Notes: generated by a model not told the origin, from the sequence alone. Counted from the stretch's first letter, positions 9,555-20,143 are shown. The stretch: DNA of 64,000 nucleotides from Mycoplasmopsis synoviae ATCC 25204 (GCF_000969765.1 NZ_CP011096.1:782496-846495), one strand, 5' to 3'. Made by a program: numbers and translations.

Positions 9555-10513
9555 TATTTGCTTCCTTCTGATTGTAGTGCTGTAATTAAAACGGTATTTA
9601 CAACGTCATTAACTGAGCTTCCTCTAGATAAATCATTTACTGGTTTTTTAGTTCCTACAATGATAGGTCCTATTGCACCAAAGTTTCCATATCTTTGCAC
9701 TAATTTATATCCAATATTTCCAGCGCTTAAATTAGGAAATACTAGTAAATTAGCTTTCTCATCATATGAGTCTTGTTTGTATTTTGATTTTCTAACGCTT
9801 AAGTCAATTGCAGCGTCAAGTTGAACTTCTCCAATTGCTTTAGTTTTAGCATATGATGCATTAAATAAATCAGTTGCTTCTTTTACTAGTTTGCTTTCTT
9901 CAGTAACAGCGCTTCCTGATGTAGAAAAACTTAAGAATGCAACTTTAGGATCAGGAAAACCAAGTAGCTCTGCAGCTTCAGCGGCATTGGTTGCAATTTC
10001 AGAAAGCTGCTGAGCATTTGGTGAAACGTTAACTGAAATATCACTAAATACCATTTGTTGTTCTTCTTTATGCATAACCATAATTGAAGAAATGGTTTTA
10101 ATTCCAGGTTTAGGCCCTATTACTTTAAAGGCTGCCCTTAATATATCAGCAGTGGTAAATTTAAGTCCCCCGACCACTCCATCAACTTCATTATTATGAA
10201 GCATCATCATTGCGTGAAATGGACGGCTTGCCATTGCTTTCTCAGCTTGCTCTAAGGTTTCTTTATTTTTTCTAAGTTCTAAATATTGCTCTACATATTT
10301 TTTAGTTTTTGCCTCGTCGGCAAAAATATTTACAAATTCAAATTCGCTAGAATTTTCTTGCTTTTCAGTTAGTAGTAAAACTTCAATATTTTTTTGAGCT
10401 TTAAGTTCTCTAACTGCGTCAAGTGCTCTTTGGTCATCGCCATCGATTAAAACAATTTTTTTAACGCTTTTTAAAGCGTCTACTTGACTTTTTAGATTTA
10501 GTTCGTAGTTCAT
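9554..10513 (-). CDS. pta: Phosphate acetyltransferase
   Basis: Pta converts acetyl-CoA and phosphate to acetyl phosphate and CoA. 319 residues, the size of the short, catalytic-domain-only class. Family blocks visible: HNNEVDGVVGGLKFTTADILRAAFKVIG, FSDISVNVSPNAQQLSEIA, FLSFSTSGSA and the C-terminal NLSAGNIGYKLVQRYG...GPIIVGTKKPVNDLSRGSSV. It is the first gene of the operon that continues with ackA, coaD, engB and the exported protein. A Shine-Dalgarno (AAGGAGC) precedes the ATG; a weak TATAAG -10 lies at 10534-10529. Confidence 0.97.
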   Translation of the reverse strand: MNYELNLKSQVDALKSVKKIVLIDGDDQRALDAVRELKAQKNIEVLLLTEKQENSSEFEFVNIFADEAKTKKYVEQYLELRKNKETLEQAEKAMASRPFHAMMMLHNNEVDGVVGGLKFTTADILRAAFKVIGPKPGIKTISSIMVMHKEEQQMVFSDISVNVSPNAQQLSEIATNAAEAAELLGFPDPKVAFLSFSTSGSAVTEESKLVKEATDLFNASYAKTKAIGEVQLDAAIDLSVRKSKYKQDSYDEKANLLVFPNLSAGNIGYKLVQRYGNFGAIGPIIVGTKKPVNDLSRGSSVNDVVNTVLITALQSEGSK

Positions 10514-10595
10514 TTAGCTCCTTAATTTCTTATAGTTAAGATCATTTTTAAATTTTACACTTTTATAAGTCTTATTTAATATTATTAAATATTAA

Positions 10596-10601
10596 TATAA
10601 T
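10596..10601 (+). promoter_or_regulatory. -10 box ahead of gpsA
   Basis: TATAAT 22 bases before the gpsA ATG in a very AT-rich divergent region; AAAGG just before the ATG is the ribosome site. No convincing -35. Confidence 0.5.
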
Positions 10602-10623
10602 TAAAGTAGAAATAAAGGTTTTT

Positions 10624-11616
10624 ATGGCAAAAATTACAATTATAGGATCAGGCGCAATGGCTAGCGCCTGCGGTAAAGTTTTATTTAACAATAATCACGA
10701 AGTAATAATTTACGGTGTTAATCAGAAGGAATTAAAAGAATTATCAATGGGAATGAATTTAAAGTTTTTCTCAAAGCAAACTAAAATTCCAAAGTTTAAT
10801 ACAACCAGTGATTTAAAACTAGCTCTTGATAAAACTGATTATGTGCTGCTTGCAGTACCTTCAAAATTTATGAATGAAGTTTACAGTCAAATAATTACTA
10901 ATTTAAATAGCGATGTAATTCTTATAAATGTAGCTAAAGGTTTTTATCCAGGGACTACTCTTCCGCTTCATAGCGCGCTAGAAAAAATGACAGAAGATAA
11001 TCCTAAAATTAAAGGAGTAGTCTCACTGATAGGACCATCACATGCTGAAGAAATAATTAAAGATTGCATTACTTTAGTTTGCTCGGTATCACGTGATTTA
11101 GAGCTGGCTCAAAACGTGCAAAGTTTATTTTCTAATTCTTATTTTAGAGTTTATTCACAAACCGATGTAATCGGAGCTGAAATAGGATCTATTTTTAAAA
11201 ATATTTTAGCGATAGCTAACGGTATACTAGACGCTAAAAATTATGGAATTAATACCAAAGCCGCTCTTATTTCTAGAGGAATTGGCGAAATGAAAAAATA
11301 CACTCTCTATAGCGGTGGAAAACTAGAAACGCTTCTTGGGCTTACAGGTATAGGGGATTTAATAGTTACTGCATTTAGTAGATACAGCCGCAACTTTAAC
11401 TTCGGATATGATTTTGGAAAAAATGGAATTAAAGCCTTTGAAACTTCAATGACAGTAGAAGGACTAACCGCCTTAAAAGATATCTACGAAAATGTGGTTT
11501 CTAAAAAAGTAATCGAGCTTCCTATTATAGAAGCGCTATACAACGTAGTTTATAAAAATAGAAACCTCGACAAAATGCTTTCAAAGCTTTTAACTAGGGA
11601 ATTAAAATCTGAATAA
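10624..11616 (+). CDS. gpsA: Glycerol-3-phosphate dehydrogenase (NAD(P)+)
   Basis: GpsA interconverts dihydroxyacetone phosphate and sn-glycerol 3-phosphate, feeding phospholipid synthesis. 330 residues. The Rossmann loop ITIIGSGAMASACGKVL is at residues 4-20; family blocks include VPSKFMNEV, LINVAKGFYPGT, LIGPSHAEEI, GAEIGSIFKNILAIANGI (catalytic Lys in the fold) and GLTGIGDLIVTAFSRYSRNF. It stands alone on the plus strand between a divergent promoter region and a strong bidirectional terminator. PlsX, which makes the acyl donor for the next lipid step, lies elsewhere in the window. Confidence 0.95.
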   Translation: MAKITIIGSGAMASACGKVLFNNNHEVIIYGVNQKELKELSMGMNLKFFSKQTKIPKFNTTSDLKLALDKTDYVLLAVPSKFMNEVYSQIITNLNSDVILINVAKGFYPGTTLPLHSALEKMTEDNPKIKGVVSLIGPSHAEEIIKDCITLVCSVSRDLELAQNVQSLFSNSYFRVYSQTDVIGAEIGSIFKNILAIANGILDAKNYGINTKAALISRGIGEMKKYTLYSGGKLETLLGLTGIGDLIVTAFSRYSRNFNFGYDFGKNGIKAFETSMTVEGLTALKDIYENVVSKKVIELPIIEALYNVVYKNRNLDKMLSKLLTRELKSE

Positions 11617-11648
11617 TTAAAAAAATGCAATTTTGCATTTTTTTAATT
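11615..11648. terminator. Bidirectional terminator gpsA / trxA
   Basis: Near-perfect 16-bp inverted repeat (AATTAAAAAAATGCAA at 11615-11630, complement at 11633-11648) with a 2-base loop. A-run and T-run on opposite sides let it end both gpsA (plus) and trxA (minus); it overlaps both stop codons. Confidence 0.85.
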
Positions 11649-11952
11649 ATCTTAAAGCCTCAAGATTTTTTTTCATAACTTCGTATGGTTGATAACCAAC
11701 TCAGTTAGCTACTACTTGTCCATTTTTGTAAACAAATACGCTAGGAATAGAGCTCACTCCTAATTCTTTTGCAAACGCTTTGTCTTCGTCAATATTAACT
11801 TTAAATACTTCGTAGCTATCTTCTTGAGCTAGTCTATCTAAAACTGGTGAAAGCATTTTACATGCACCACATCATGAAGCATGAAATACTAAAACTTTTA
11901 ATCCAGAATTAAAATTTTCTGGAAGGCTGTTTTTTGTAGTGTTGTGTACCAT
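11647..11952 (-). CDS. trxA: Thioredoxin
   Basis: Thioredoxin, 101 residues, general disulfide reductant. The active site is W27-C28-G29-A30-C31 with the Trp encoded by TGA; the cis-proline loop reads SSIPSVFVYKNG and the C-terminus NWVGYQPYEVMKKNLEALR is typical. CGAC in place of CGPC is seen in other thioredoxins. The start is fixed by AGGAGATTT just ahead of the ATG. Monocistronic, ending in the terminator shared with gpsA. Confidence 0.93.
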
Positions 11953-12047
11953 AAATCTCCTTTGTTATTTTTATTAATTATAGCGCTTAATAATTAAAGA
12001 CCAAATTTTTTATATTTTTATTTTTTATATATTATAAAATATAAAGA

Positions 12048-12053
12048 TATAAT
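12048..12053 (+). promoter_or_regulatory. -10 box ahead of gpmI
   Basis: TATAAT 75 bases before the gpmI ATG; transcription from it would include the direct repeats at 12059-12103 in the leader. Confidence 0.4.
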
Positions 12054-12058
12054 AAATT

Positions 12059-12103
12059 TTAATATATAGAATATGTTAATATTATGTTAATATATAGAAT
12101 ATG
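12059..12103 (+). repeat. 17-bp direct repeat in the gpmI leader
   Basis: TTAATATATAGAATATG occurs at 12059-12075 and again at 12087-12103, spaced by one 28-base period. It lies between the -10 box and gpmI. It may be an operator pair or only a small tandem duplication in AT-rich DNA. Confidence 0.6.
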
Positions 12104-12127
12104 CGTATTTTACGCTTTTAATTAAAT

Positions 12128-13633
12128 ATGAAAAAAGTTATTTTAGTTGTAATCGATGGACTAGGTCTTAGAAGTGAAATTCATGGAAATGCTTTCCAAA
12201 TGGCCAACACTCCTTTTTTTGATAAATTGTTTTCTGAATATCCAAACACCTTAATTCAGGCATCAGGAGAATATGTAGGTCTTCCTGATGGACAGATAGG
12301 TAATTCAGAAGTAGGGCATCTTAATATCGGTGCCGGAAGAGTAGTTTATACTGGACTATCTCTAATTAATAAAGCTTTAAAAGATGATAAGTTTAAAGAA
12401 AATCAAGTTTTTTTAAACGCATTTAATAAAGTTAAAGAAAATAATTCAACCCTTCATTTAATGGGGCTACTTTCTCCTGGTGGAGTGCACTCATTAGAGG
12501 CTCATTTATTTGAAATTTTAAAACAAGCACACAATAGCGGAGTTGAAAACGTGGCCGTTCACGTTTTTGGCGATGGTAGAGACGTAGCTCCTAAATCTAT
12601 TAGAGAATCTTTAGAAAAACTTCAAGAATTAGTTGATAAATATGGATATAAAATCGCAACTATTTCTGGAAGATTTTATTCAATGGATAGAGACAAAATG
12701 TTTGATAGAACTGAAAAAGCCTACAAAGCTATTTTAGGGAAATCAGGCAATGAATTTTCTTCAGCACTAGAGTATTTAGACTTGCAATATTCACAAAATA
12801 TAACGGATGAATTTTTAGAACCAGCTAAAAATTCTACTCTTGATTCTAGGTACTTTCTTAAAGACAATGACGCAGTGATATTTTTTAATTTCCGTCCAGA
12901 TAGAGCCAGGCAATTATCGCATCTTATTTTAAATTCAAGTTTATATGACTATCAACCTTCGCATCTAGTTAAGGTAAGTGACTTTGTTTCAATGATGAAA
13001 TACGAAGGAATTAAATGTAACATTGCCTACGAGGAAATGCTTGTTAATAATCCTATCGGTAAAGTTTTTGAAGATGCAAACAAAACTCAATTAAGAGTTG
13101 CTGAAACTCAAAAATACGCTCACGTTACATACTTTATGGATGGTGGAGTTGACGTTGAATATAAAAATTCAAAAAGAATAATGGTTGATTCACTCAAAGT
13201 TGAATCATATGCCGATACTCCTCAAATGTCAGCTGAAGAAATTACCTCGCAAGTAATAAGCCACGCAAAAGATTTTGATTTAACAATTTTAAATTATGCA
13301 AACCCTGACATGGTAGGCCACACTGGTGTTTTAGAGTCAACAATAGTAGCTCTTGAAGTTTTAGATAAACAATTATCAAGGCTTGTAAAATGAGCAGAGA
13401 AAAATAAAATTACAGTTTTTATTACAGCAGATCATGGTAACGCTGAAGTTATGCTTGATGAAAACAACAAACCTGTAACAAAACACACCAGCAGTCCTGT
13501 AATGCTAGTTACTTCTGACAAGTCTTTAAAACTAAAACCAGGAAAACTAGCCAACATTGCTCCTACTGTTTTAGATTACATGGGAATGGCAAAACCTAAA
13601 GAAATGAATGAGAATTCACTTTTAGATAAATAA
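12128..13633 (+). CDS. gpmI: 2,3-bisphosphoglycerate-independent phosphoglycerate mutase
   Basis: GpmI converts 3-phosphoglycerate to 2-phosphoglycerate, using Mn ions and a phosphoserine intermediate. 501 residues, the family's normal size. Seen: VIDGLGLRSEIHGNAF (metal Asp), the serine nucleophile in GQIGNSEVGHLNIGAGR, HVFGDGRDVAPKS, GRFYSMDRDKMFDR, FNFRPDRARQ and the second metal cluster ITADHGNAE near residue 440. One TGA Trp at 13391-13393 must be read through; the apparent stop there is not real. An ABC transporter gene starts 8 bases after its stop, so they may be co-transcribed. Confidence 0.96.
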
Positions 13634-13641
13634 GGAGAAAC

Positions 13642-14580
13642 ATGCAAAATAAAGATATTGTTTTAAATGTTAAAAGCTTAACTAAAACATTTAAAAAATA
13701 TAAAGCCTTAGATAATTTAAGTTTTAAAGTTTATAAAAAACAGCTTTATGGATTTTTAGGAATCAATGGAGCTGGTAAAAGTACGACTTTAAATATTATC
13801 ATGGGCCTTTTATCTAAAGATTCAGGTGAAATTGAACTTTTTGGTGAAAACATAAAAGGTGACTTTACAAAAATTAGAAACAATATCGGAATAGTTTTCC
13901 AAAGTTCAATTTTAGATAGCAATCTAACAGTTTATGAGAATTTATATTCGCGTCTTCTTTTATATAAAAACAATTTCAAAGGTAAAAAAATAAAAGAAGT
14001 TGTTAGTGAAATAATTTCTGAATTCAAGCTTGAAGATTTAGTAAACCAAAAATATGGCACTTTATCTGGTGGACAAAAAAGAAGGGTTGATATCGCTAGG
14101 GCTTTAGCACATAAGCCTTCTATTTTGTTTTTAGATGAACCTACCACTGGACTTGATCCTGTATCAAAAAAATTAGTTTGAGATATTCTAAGCCAACTAC
14201 AAAAAGAAAAAGGTTTAACTATTATTTTAACTACTCACTACATGCAAGAAGCTGATAATTGCGATTATGCAATCGTAATTAAAAAAGGAGTCAAACTCGA
14301 CGAAGGAACTCCTAGTGATTTAAAAACAAGACTAACAAAAGCTAAAATTCTTATTCAAGCGCCTAAAGATGATTTTGAAATAAATTATCTTTTAAAGAAA
14401 CATAATTTAGCTTTTGAATTTAAAACTGATTTATATAAAGTTGAATTTGATAGCTATCAAAAAGCGCTTGAATTTACCAAGAAAAATATAAACCATCTTA
14501 AAAACTTTGAATTAATTAAAGGTGATATGGAAGAAGCTTTTATTAATTCAACTAAAAAACATTTAGAAGGGGGTAAATAA
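13642..14580 (+). CDS. ABC transporter ATP-binding protein (ABC-2 exporter)
   Basis: A 312-residue ABC ATPase that powers the membrane protein encoded next to it. Walker A GINGAGKSTT (about residue 40), Q-loop VFQSSIL, signature [12 protein letters not shown], Walker B ILFLDEPTTGLDP and H-loop TTHYMQEAD are intact. A TGA Trp lies in KKLVWDIL. The C-terminal 80 residues are the small extra domain common in DrrA/CcmA-type exporter ATPases. The substrate cannot be read from sequence; drugs, lipids or peptides are all possible. Its stop overlaps the permease ATG by one base. Confidence 0.9.
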
Positions 14581-15656
14581 TGGAAACATTTAACTATTTA
14601 CTTAAAAGAAATATCAAGCTTTTTCTAAGAAATAGAGCAAAATTATTTTTCTTATTTCTAGGGCCTATGATTACCTTATTTGTATTTTTCTTTTTTGTTA
14701 AAAGAAATTTCAATGTAGGAACCGTTAACACTGCTTTCTTAAATATTGAAAATCTTCCAAGAAACGTTAAAGCAGTTGTTTATCCTGAAAAATTTACCGA
14801 TAATATTTCAAACTTTTTATTTAATGCAACTTTAATATCTGGTCTTATTTCAATTACCGCATTTACCACCGCAACTCAGCTTGCGCAAAATATAGTTCAC
14901 GATAAAGAAACTAGAACCCTAGATGATTTTTTTATAACTCCAACTAAAACTACAACAATAAGACTTTCATATGTTGTATTTAACTTAATATTTAATATAT
15001 TAATTACTTTATTTACATTAAGTGTTATTTATATTTATTTATTTGCAGCTTTTAAAAATTCAATAATAGTTCAGCCTAAAATATTTTTCAGTATTTTAGG
15101 CGTTACGCTAATTAGCTGCGTGATATCTTCTATGTTTTTTGTTTTTATATTTTCATATGTAAAAACAACCGCTATATTTATGATGCTTAATGGAATGATT
15201 TCGTCTATTGGGGGATTTTTAATTGGTGGATATTTTCCAATTTCATTTCTTCCAAAAGGCCTTGCTGGTGTGCTTTCATTAATTCCACAAACCCAAGCGG
15301 GACTGCTACTAAGAAACGTAGCGCTTAATCATGATTTTATAACTGAAAGCATGAATCATTTAGATTATAACAACCTAAAATTTATGGTAGAAAATTTAGC
15401 TGACAATACCACCAGCCAAATGTCAGTGCTTGAATATTTCAAATCAGTTATTCCTAATGAAACTGCTGCAATAAAGCAGGCAAATGATTTTGTATCGCAA
15501 TTAACAAGTGGCATAAATTCAGGAATTAAAAACAACGCACAACTTCAAATTGCAACCCAAGAAATAAGTCCAACTTTTTCGCTAGTTTATACATTGATGG
15601 GCGCTGCAACTTTTGCAACAATTTTATTTATTTTTAAAGTTTCAAAACGTAAATAA
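14580..15656 (+). CDS. ABC-2 type permease
   Basis: A 358-residue integral membrane protein, partner of the preceding ATPase. One membrane segment near residue 25 (LFFLFLGPMITLFVFFFFV), an outside loop, then about five more (e.g. ATLISGLISITAFTTATQLA, YVVFNLIFNILITLFTLSVIYIYLFAAF, FSILGVTLISCVISSMFFVFIF, MLNGMISSIGGFLIGGYFP and the last near the C-terminus). The HDKETRTLDDFFITPTK stretch is the coupling region typical of ABC-2 permeases. Unlike most relatives it has a longer hydrophilic loop of about 85 residues before the last segment. Export substrate unknown. Confidence 0.87.
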   Translation: METFNYLLKRNIKLFLRNRAKLFFLFLGPMITLFVFFFFVKRNFNVGTVNTAFLNIENLPRNVKAVVYPEKFTDNISNFLFNATLISGLISITAFTTATQLAQNIVHDKETRTLDDFFITPTKTTTIRLSYVVFNLIFNILITLFTLSVIYIYLFAAFKNSIIVQPKIFFSILGVTLISCVISSMFFVFIFSYVKTTAIFMMLNGMISSIGGFLIGGYFPISFLPKGLAGVLSLIPQTQAGLLLRNVALNHDFITESMNHLDYNNLKFMVENLADNTTSQMSVLEYFKSVIPNETAAIKQANDFVSQLTSGINSGIKNNAQLQIATQEISPTFSLVYTLMGAATFATILFIFKVSKRK

Positions 15657-15692
15657 CTAATGTATAATTACCAAGTATTAGTTTTTGTAAAG

Positions 15693-15714
15693 AAGCGTCA
15701 ATATGACGCTTTTT
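15693..15714 (+). terminator. Terminator of the ABC-2 exporter operon
   Basis: Stem AAGCGTCA / TGACGCTT with a 3-base loop, followed by a T-run. Confidence 0.8.
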
Positions 15715-15742
15715 ACATTTTTTAATTTAAGTTAAATATTGT

Positions 15743-15748
15743 TATAAT
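15743..15748 (+). promoter_or_regulatory. -10 box of the ECF transporter operon
   Basis: TATAAT 32 bases ahead of ecfA1, between a terminator and the first gene; AGGAC is the ribosome site. Confidence 0.6.
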
Positions 15749-15780
15749 ATAACATACATACTTTAAGTAGGACAACCACT

Positions 15781-16581
15781 ATGATTAAACTAAATAATGT
15801 TACCTTTAGGTATAGGCCTAGTGATGAAAATCCAGCAATTAATAATGTTAGTCTTGAAATCAAAAAAGGACAATACGTTGCTATTTTAGGACATAATGGT
15901 TCTGGTAAATCAACTTTATCTAAAATTCTAGTCGCTCTTTTAAAACCTCAAAAAGGTGAGCTTTTTATTGATGGCATTCAATACTCAAAAGAAAATTTAA
16001 AAGAAATAAGAAAAAAAATTGGAATTATTTTCCAAAATCCAGATAATCAATTCATAGGATCAACTGTTGAAGACGATATTGCATTTGGTCTTGAAAATAA
16101 AAATATTTCAAGAGATGAAATGCGTACTAAAGTAGTTGAATACGCCAAAGTAGTTGATATGGAAAAACACCTTTCAAGAGAACCTGAATATCTTAGTGGT
16201 GGACAAAAACAAAGAGTAGCTATCGCTTCGGTATTAGCACTCGATCCTGAAGTGATAATCTTTGACGAAGTAACTTCAATGCTAGATCCGAAAGGAAAAA
16301 GCAAAGTTATTCAAATAATCAAACAAATTCAAGACGATAAAGATAAAACTTTAATTTCAATAACTCACGATATGGATGAAGCTATTTTAGCTGATACAGT
16401 GCTTGTATTTGCTAAAGGTAAATTAGTAGCAGCTGGTTCTCCTAAAGATATATTAAATGAAGAAAAAATAATAGAAATTGCAAAAATTGCATCTCCATTT
16501 ATTTATAAGATTTCAAAACATATAAATGGAATTGAACCAACATACGTAGAAGAAGAATTGATAAGTCAAATATGCAAATAA
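15781..16581 (+). CDS. ecfA1: ECF transporter ATPase A1
   Basis: One of the two ATPases of the group II energy-coupling-factor module, which drives uptake of vitamins and other micronutrients through exchangeable S components. 266 residues. Walker A GHNGSGKST, Q-loop IIFQNPDNQFIGSTVEDDIAFG (the NPDNQ loop is characteristic of CbiO/EcfA), signature LSGGQKQRVAIA, Walker B VIIFDEVTSMLDP, H-loop SITHDMDEA. It overlaps ecfA2 by 10 bases. No S-component gene is adjacent, as usual for a shared module. Confidence 0.95.
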   Translation: MIKLNNVTFRYRPSDENPAINNVSLEIKKGQYVAILGHNGSGKSTLSKILVALLKPQKGELFIDGIQYSKENLKEIRKKIGIIFQNPDNQFIGSTVEDDIAFGLENKNISRDEMRTKVVEYAKVVDMEKHLSREPEYLSGGQKQRVAIASVLALDPEVIIFDEVTSMLDPKGKSKVIQIIKQIQDDKDKTLISITHDMDEAILADTVLVFAKGKLVAAGSPKDILNEEKIIEIAKIASPFIYKISKHINGIEPTYVEEELISQICK

Positions 16582-17507
16582 AACTTAAAGACGTTAAATT
16601 TACATTTAACCTAAAATCTTCATGAGAATTTCAGGCTTTGCATGGAATTGATTTTGAAGTTAATCAAGGTGAATATGTTGGAATTATTGGCCAAACAGGA
16701 AGCGGTAAAACAACATTAATCGAGCATTTAAATGCGCTTCTAATGCCAACTACTGGAACCGTTGAATGAATTTATAAAGACGAAGTTTTTGATAAGGCTA
16801 CTAAAACCAAAAAAGAAGTAGTAGTAACCGATGTAATCGGGCTTAAAAAGGTAAGAAAATTTAAAAAAGTTAAGCAAATTAGAAAAAGAATTGGTGTTGT
16901 TTTTCAATTTGCAGAGTATCAACTTTTTAAAGCTACTGTTTTAGAAGATATTATCTTTGGGCCGGTATCATACGGAATGGATCCTAAAGAAGCCGAAGAA
17001 AAAGCTAAAAAATATATCAAGCTAGTAGGCCTACCTGAAGAGTATCTAAAAAGAAGTCCTTTTGATTTATCAGGAGGACAAAAAAGAAGAGTAGCTCTAG
17101 CTGGAATCTTAGCAATGGAACCTGACGTTTTAGTAGTCGACGAGCCCACCGCAGGGCTAGATCCTTGAGGAGTTAAAGAAATTTTAGATATCTTAACTCA
17201 CCTTCATGAAAGCGGAAAAACAATTATAAATGTAACTCATGATTTAGATCATGTGCTTGAAAGGGCTAAAAGAGTTATTGTTTTAAAAAATGGAAAAATA
17301 ATAAAAGACGGTCAGCCTTACGAAACATTAAATGATATTGCCTTCCTTGAAGAAAATAATCTTCAACCTCCTAAGTTATTAAACTTTGTTAATAAATTAA
17401 GAGCTAAAGGCGTTAATGTTCCGAAAGTTACAAGTGAAGCTGAACTTGTTTCTTGAATTAATGATTATATGGAAACTAAAAACAAAAAAGAGGTAAGTAA
17501 TGAATAA
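16572..17507 (+). CDS. ecfA2: ECF transporter ATPase A2
   Basis: Second ATPase of the ECF module, 311 residues. Walker [11 protein letters not shown]-loop [23 protein letters not shown], signature [13 protein letters not shown], Walker [15 protein letters not shown]-loop NVTHDLDH. Compared with usual EcfA2 it carries an extra lysine-rich insert after the Walker A helix ([20 protein letters not shown]), known in mycoplasma homologues. Three or more TGA Trp codons break the frame for standard readers. The start at 16572 lies inside ecfA1; the stop overlaps ecfT by 8 bases. Confidence 0.93.
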
Positions 17508-18381
17508 TTCATTTGGTCGTTATTTACCAGGTAAAGGTTTTATTTACAATTTTGATCCTAGAGCAAAAATTGTAGTAGCAATTTTATATCTTGTTTTAAT
17601 TTTCTTTGTTCATCATTTTATTGACATGGCAGTTATTACAATTCCTATAATTTTTGTCTACATTTTTACTTACAAAAAAGTAATTCCGCTGCTTAGCCTT
17701 ATGAGATTTCCTGCGTTAATTGCTGGAATTATATTTCTAGTTAATATCTACGTTATTAGAGAAAATGATGTTCACGAAAGTAAATATCACGCTGATTTAT
17801 TTTTAGCATTTACTAAATTTAAAGAAAATAATTTCGGGATATCAATTCTTTCACTAAATAAATCAATTGCGATTTTTTGAAGAATTTATATCATGATATT
17901 AATCACAACTATATTAACTAATTCAACTCGTCCAGTTCTACTTACAAAGGCAATTGAAGATATTATTTGACCTTTAAAATTTGTCTTTGTTCCAGTGCAT
18001 ATTATCGCGATGATAATAACTATTGCGCTTAGATTTATTCCTACAATGCTTGATGAAGCTAAAAGAATAATGAAAGCTCAATCATCAAGAGGAATTGACT
18101 TTAAAAACGGGCACTTCAACGAAAAAACAACGGCCTTTACTACTCTTGTTATTCCGCTTTTTGTATCATCGTTTGCTAAAGCAGAAGATCTATCAAATGC
18201 AATGGAAACTAGAGGATATGATCCATATGGTAAAAGAACAAAATACCGTGAATTAAAATTCAAATTTCTAGATTTTGTAATTTTATTTGCACTTCTTCTT
18301 TTATTTACCTTTGTAATAGTTAATATGTTTAATCCTGGTGGTTATCTTCCTTCTTGATATTTATCAACAATAATTAAATAA
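17500..18381 (+). CDS. ecfT: ECF transporter T component
   Basis: The membrane subunit that links the two EcfA ATPases to the S component. 293 residues with five or six hydrophobic segments. The N-terminus GRYLPGKGFIYNFDPRAKIV is the family signature, and the coupling helices are visible as RIMKAQSSRGIDF and AMETRGYDP (the A-R-G motifs that dock on the ATPases). Several TGA Trp codons (e.g. at 17878 and 18355) lie inside. Last gene of the operon; a terminator follows after 5 bases. Confidence 0.94.
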
Positions 18382-18386
18382 ATAAA

Positions 18387-18412
18387 AAATAGGCCTTTTG
18401 CCTATTTATTTT
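18387..18412. terminator. Terminator ecfT / DUF31 gene
   Basis: Stem AAATAGGC / GCCTATTT with a short T-rich loop and a T-run on the plus side (ATTTTTTGC). It sits between convergent genes and may also serve the minus strand. Confidence 0.75.
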
Positions 18413-18418
18413 TTGCTT

Positions 18419-20143
18419 TTAAGCACCTTCTGGAAATAGCGCTGTTTTGAATTTAGTTGATCCTGAATTGTAAACTAAACGAAGTTGATCTCTATATGAA
18501 GAAGTTTGGTTTGGAAACTTAGTTTTATCGGTTCCATCGATTAAGTTATAAGCTTCAACTCTTCCGATTTTTTCCATTTGAGTAAATGGAATTACAAAGA
18601 TGTTAAATATTCTTCATTCACCTAATTCAGGACGCTCACTATCGCTAGCTGTTACAAATGAATTATCCTTTGAGTTAAAAATTCCTAATGAAAGCCCTTG
18701 TGTATCAGTAACTAACGCTCCTGATACACCACCGCTGACATCAACTGGAGTTGTAACTTTATATTGATATCCATAGAAATATAAAGTTTTATTGTTAAAG
18801 CTTGCTTGAATTATTTTTCTACCATCTTGAAGAGTAATTGCTGATTCTTTTCCAAGTTGAGTTCTATCGAATCTAAATAAGCTTTGGAACTTAGGATATA
18901 CATCTCATCCTTTTTCTTGAAGTTTATTTGGCTCACCTGCTTCTTGTCAAATTGAAGCGTAAATTCCAAATCCTTCATTTTGTTGAATTAATGGAAATCC
19001 ATATAGATTTACTCATCTAGGAGTATCTACATATTTAGTTTCTAAGAAATCTTTTTCTTGTTGAGTTAGCGATGAAGCAAAACTTTGCAGTTGCTCTGGA
19101 GTTGTAGGTCTTTTGTAAATTAAATTAGTTGCTTCGTATTTATCTTTAACATTTAATGATGTTGAAAAGTCAAAGTTAAATGGAGTACCTGCAAGGTGGT
19201 TGTATAGCGTTGTTTTTTTGCCTAAAGCAATTTGATTATCAACTGCTGCTACTGCATTTTTAAGTTTTTCAATAAAGCGATCATTATTTGCTTTTCTTTT
19301 TGCAGCTACTTCGTCTGATACAGTTTGCACAACTGTATTTGAGCCATTAGTACTTGTAGATATTTCTGCTCTTAAGTTAGGATTGAAAAAGAAGTTTGGA
19401 TTATTTTGAATATCGTTAAAGTCAACGTCTCACTCAAGTACTGAAAAGTCAGTATATAAATCTTTATCAGGCGCAATTACTTGATTTAATTCTTCAGATC
19501 TTTTTACAAAGTTACGTGCATGTCAAAATACTTTGAATTTATTTGTTTCAGATAAAACTGAAGTTTCATAATAGTTTCTTCCAGTAGTTGCATTTCTATC
19601 ATTTGGATTAGTCCCAACTGCTGCTCTAATGGTAAATCCAATTGGACGATTTTCTGCTGCAACATCATTTTGTGCAACGTTTTCGTTAACATTTTGTGCA
19701 GTTACTATTCCAGCAGCAACGTGGAAGTTTGTTCCAAAAAACATTTTATATTGAGTGTCACTTACTTTTTGATAGTCAAGAAGTCACATAGTTCCAACGT
19801 AGCTAGCTTGCGGATTTGGCATTCCAACATATAAGCTAAAAGATCTATCAGCGATAGCTTTTAGCGCGTCAAAGTTGGTTGGGTAATTATCTTTATCTGA
19901 TCCTTTTTCGGCAGGATTATAAATAAGAGAATTGTGTTCTTTAACATAAGCATCAAATGCTTTTTGATCTACAAGCGAACTACTAGGATTTGTAGGAGCT
20001 TTTGGATTATCTTGCTGTCCTTGTTTTTTTTCTCCATCTTTTTTATCATCTGCGACGGGAGCTCCACAAGATATAGCTATTGCTGTTGTTAAAGTTACCA
20101 AACTAGTTGGTACTATTAACTTTTTTAGTCATTTTAATTTCAT
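18419..20143 (-). CDS. DUF31-type putative serine peptidase lipoprotein
   Basis: A 574-residue surface lipoprotein. Residues 1-26 form a lipoprotein signal ending in AIAISCGAP, with the lipidated Cys at 26. The mature part looks like the mycoplasma DUF31 putative peptidase family, which has a trypsin-like fold and includes immunoglobulin-cleaving MIP proteins. Candidate triad: His141 in FFGTNFHVAAG, an Asp in SVLEWDVDFND and the Ser in DVSGGVSGALVTD. The Lys/Gly/Gln-rich linker after the Cys is typical of exposed lipoproteins. No MIB partner (immunoglobulin-binding protein) is next to it, so its target is unknown. A TTA repeat lies just upstream. It ends convergently with ecfT. Confidence 0.82.
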
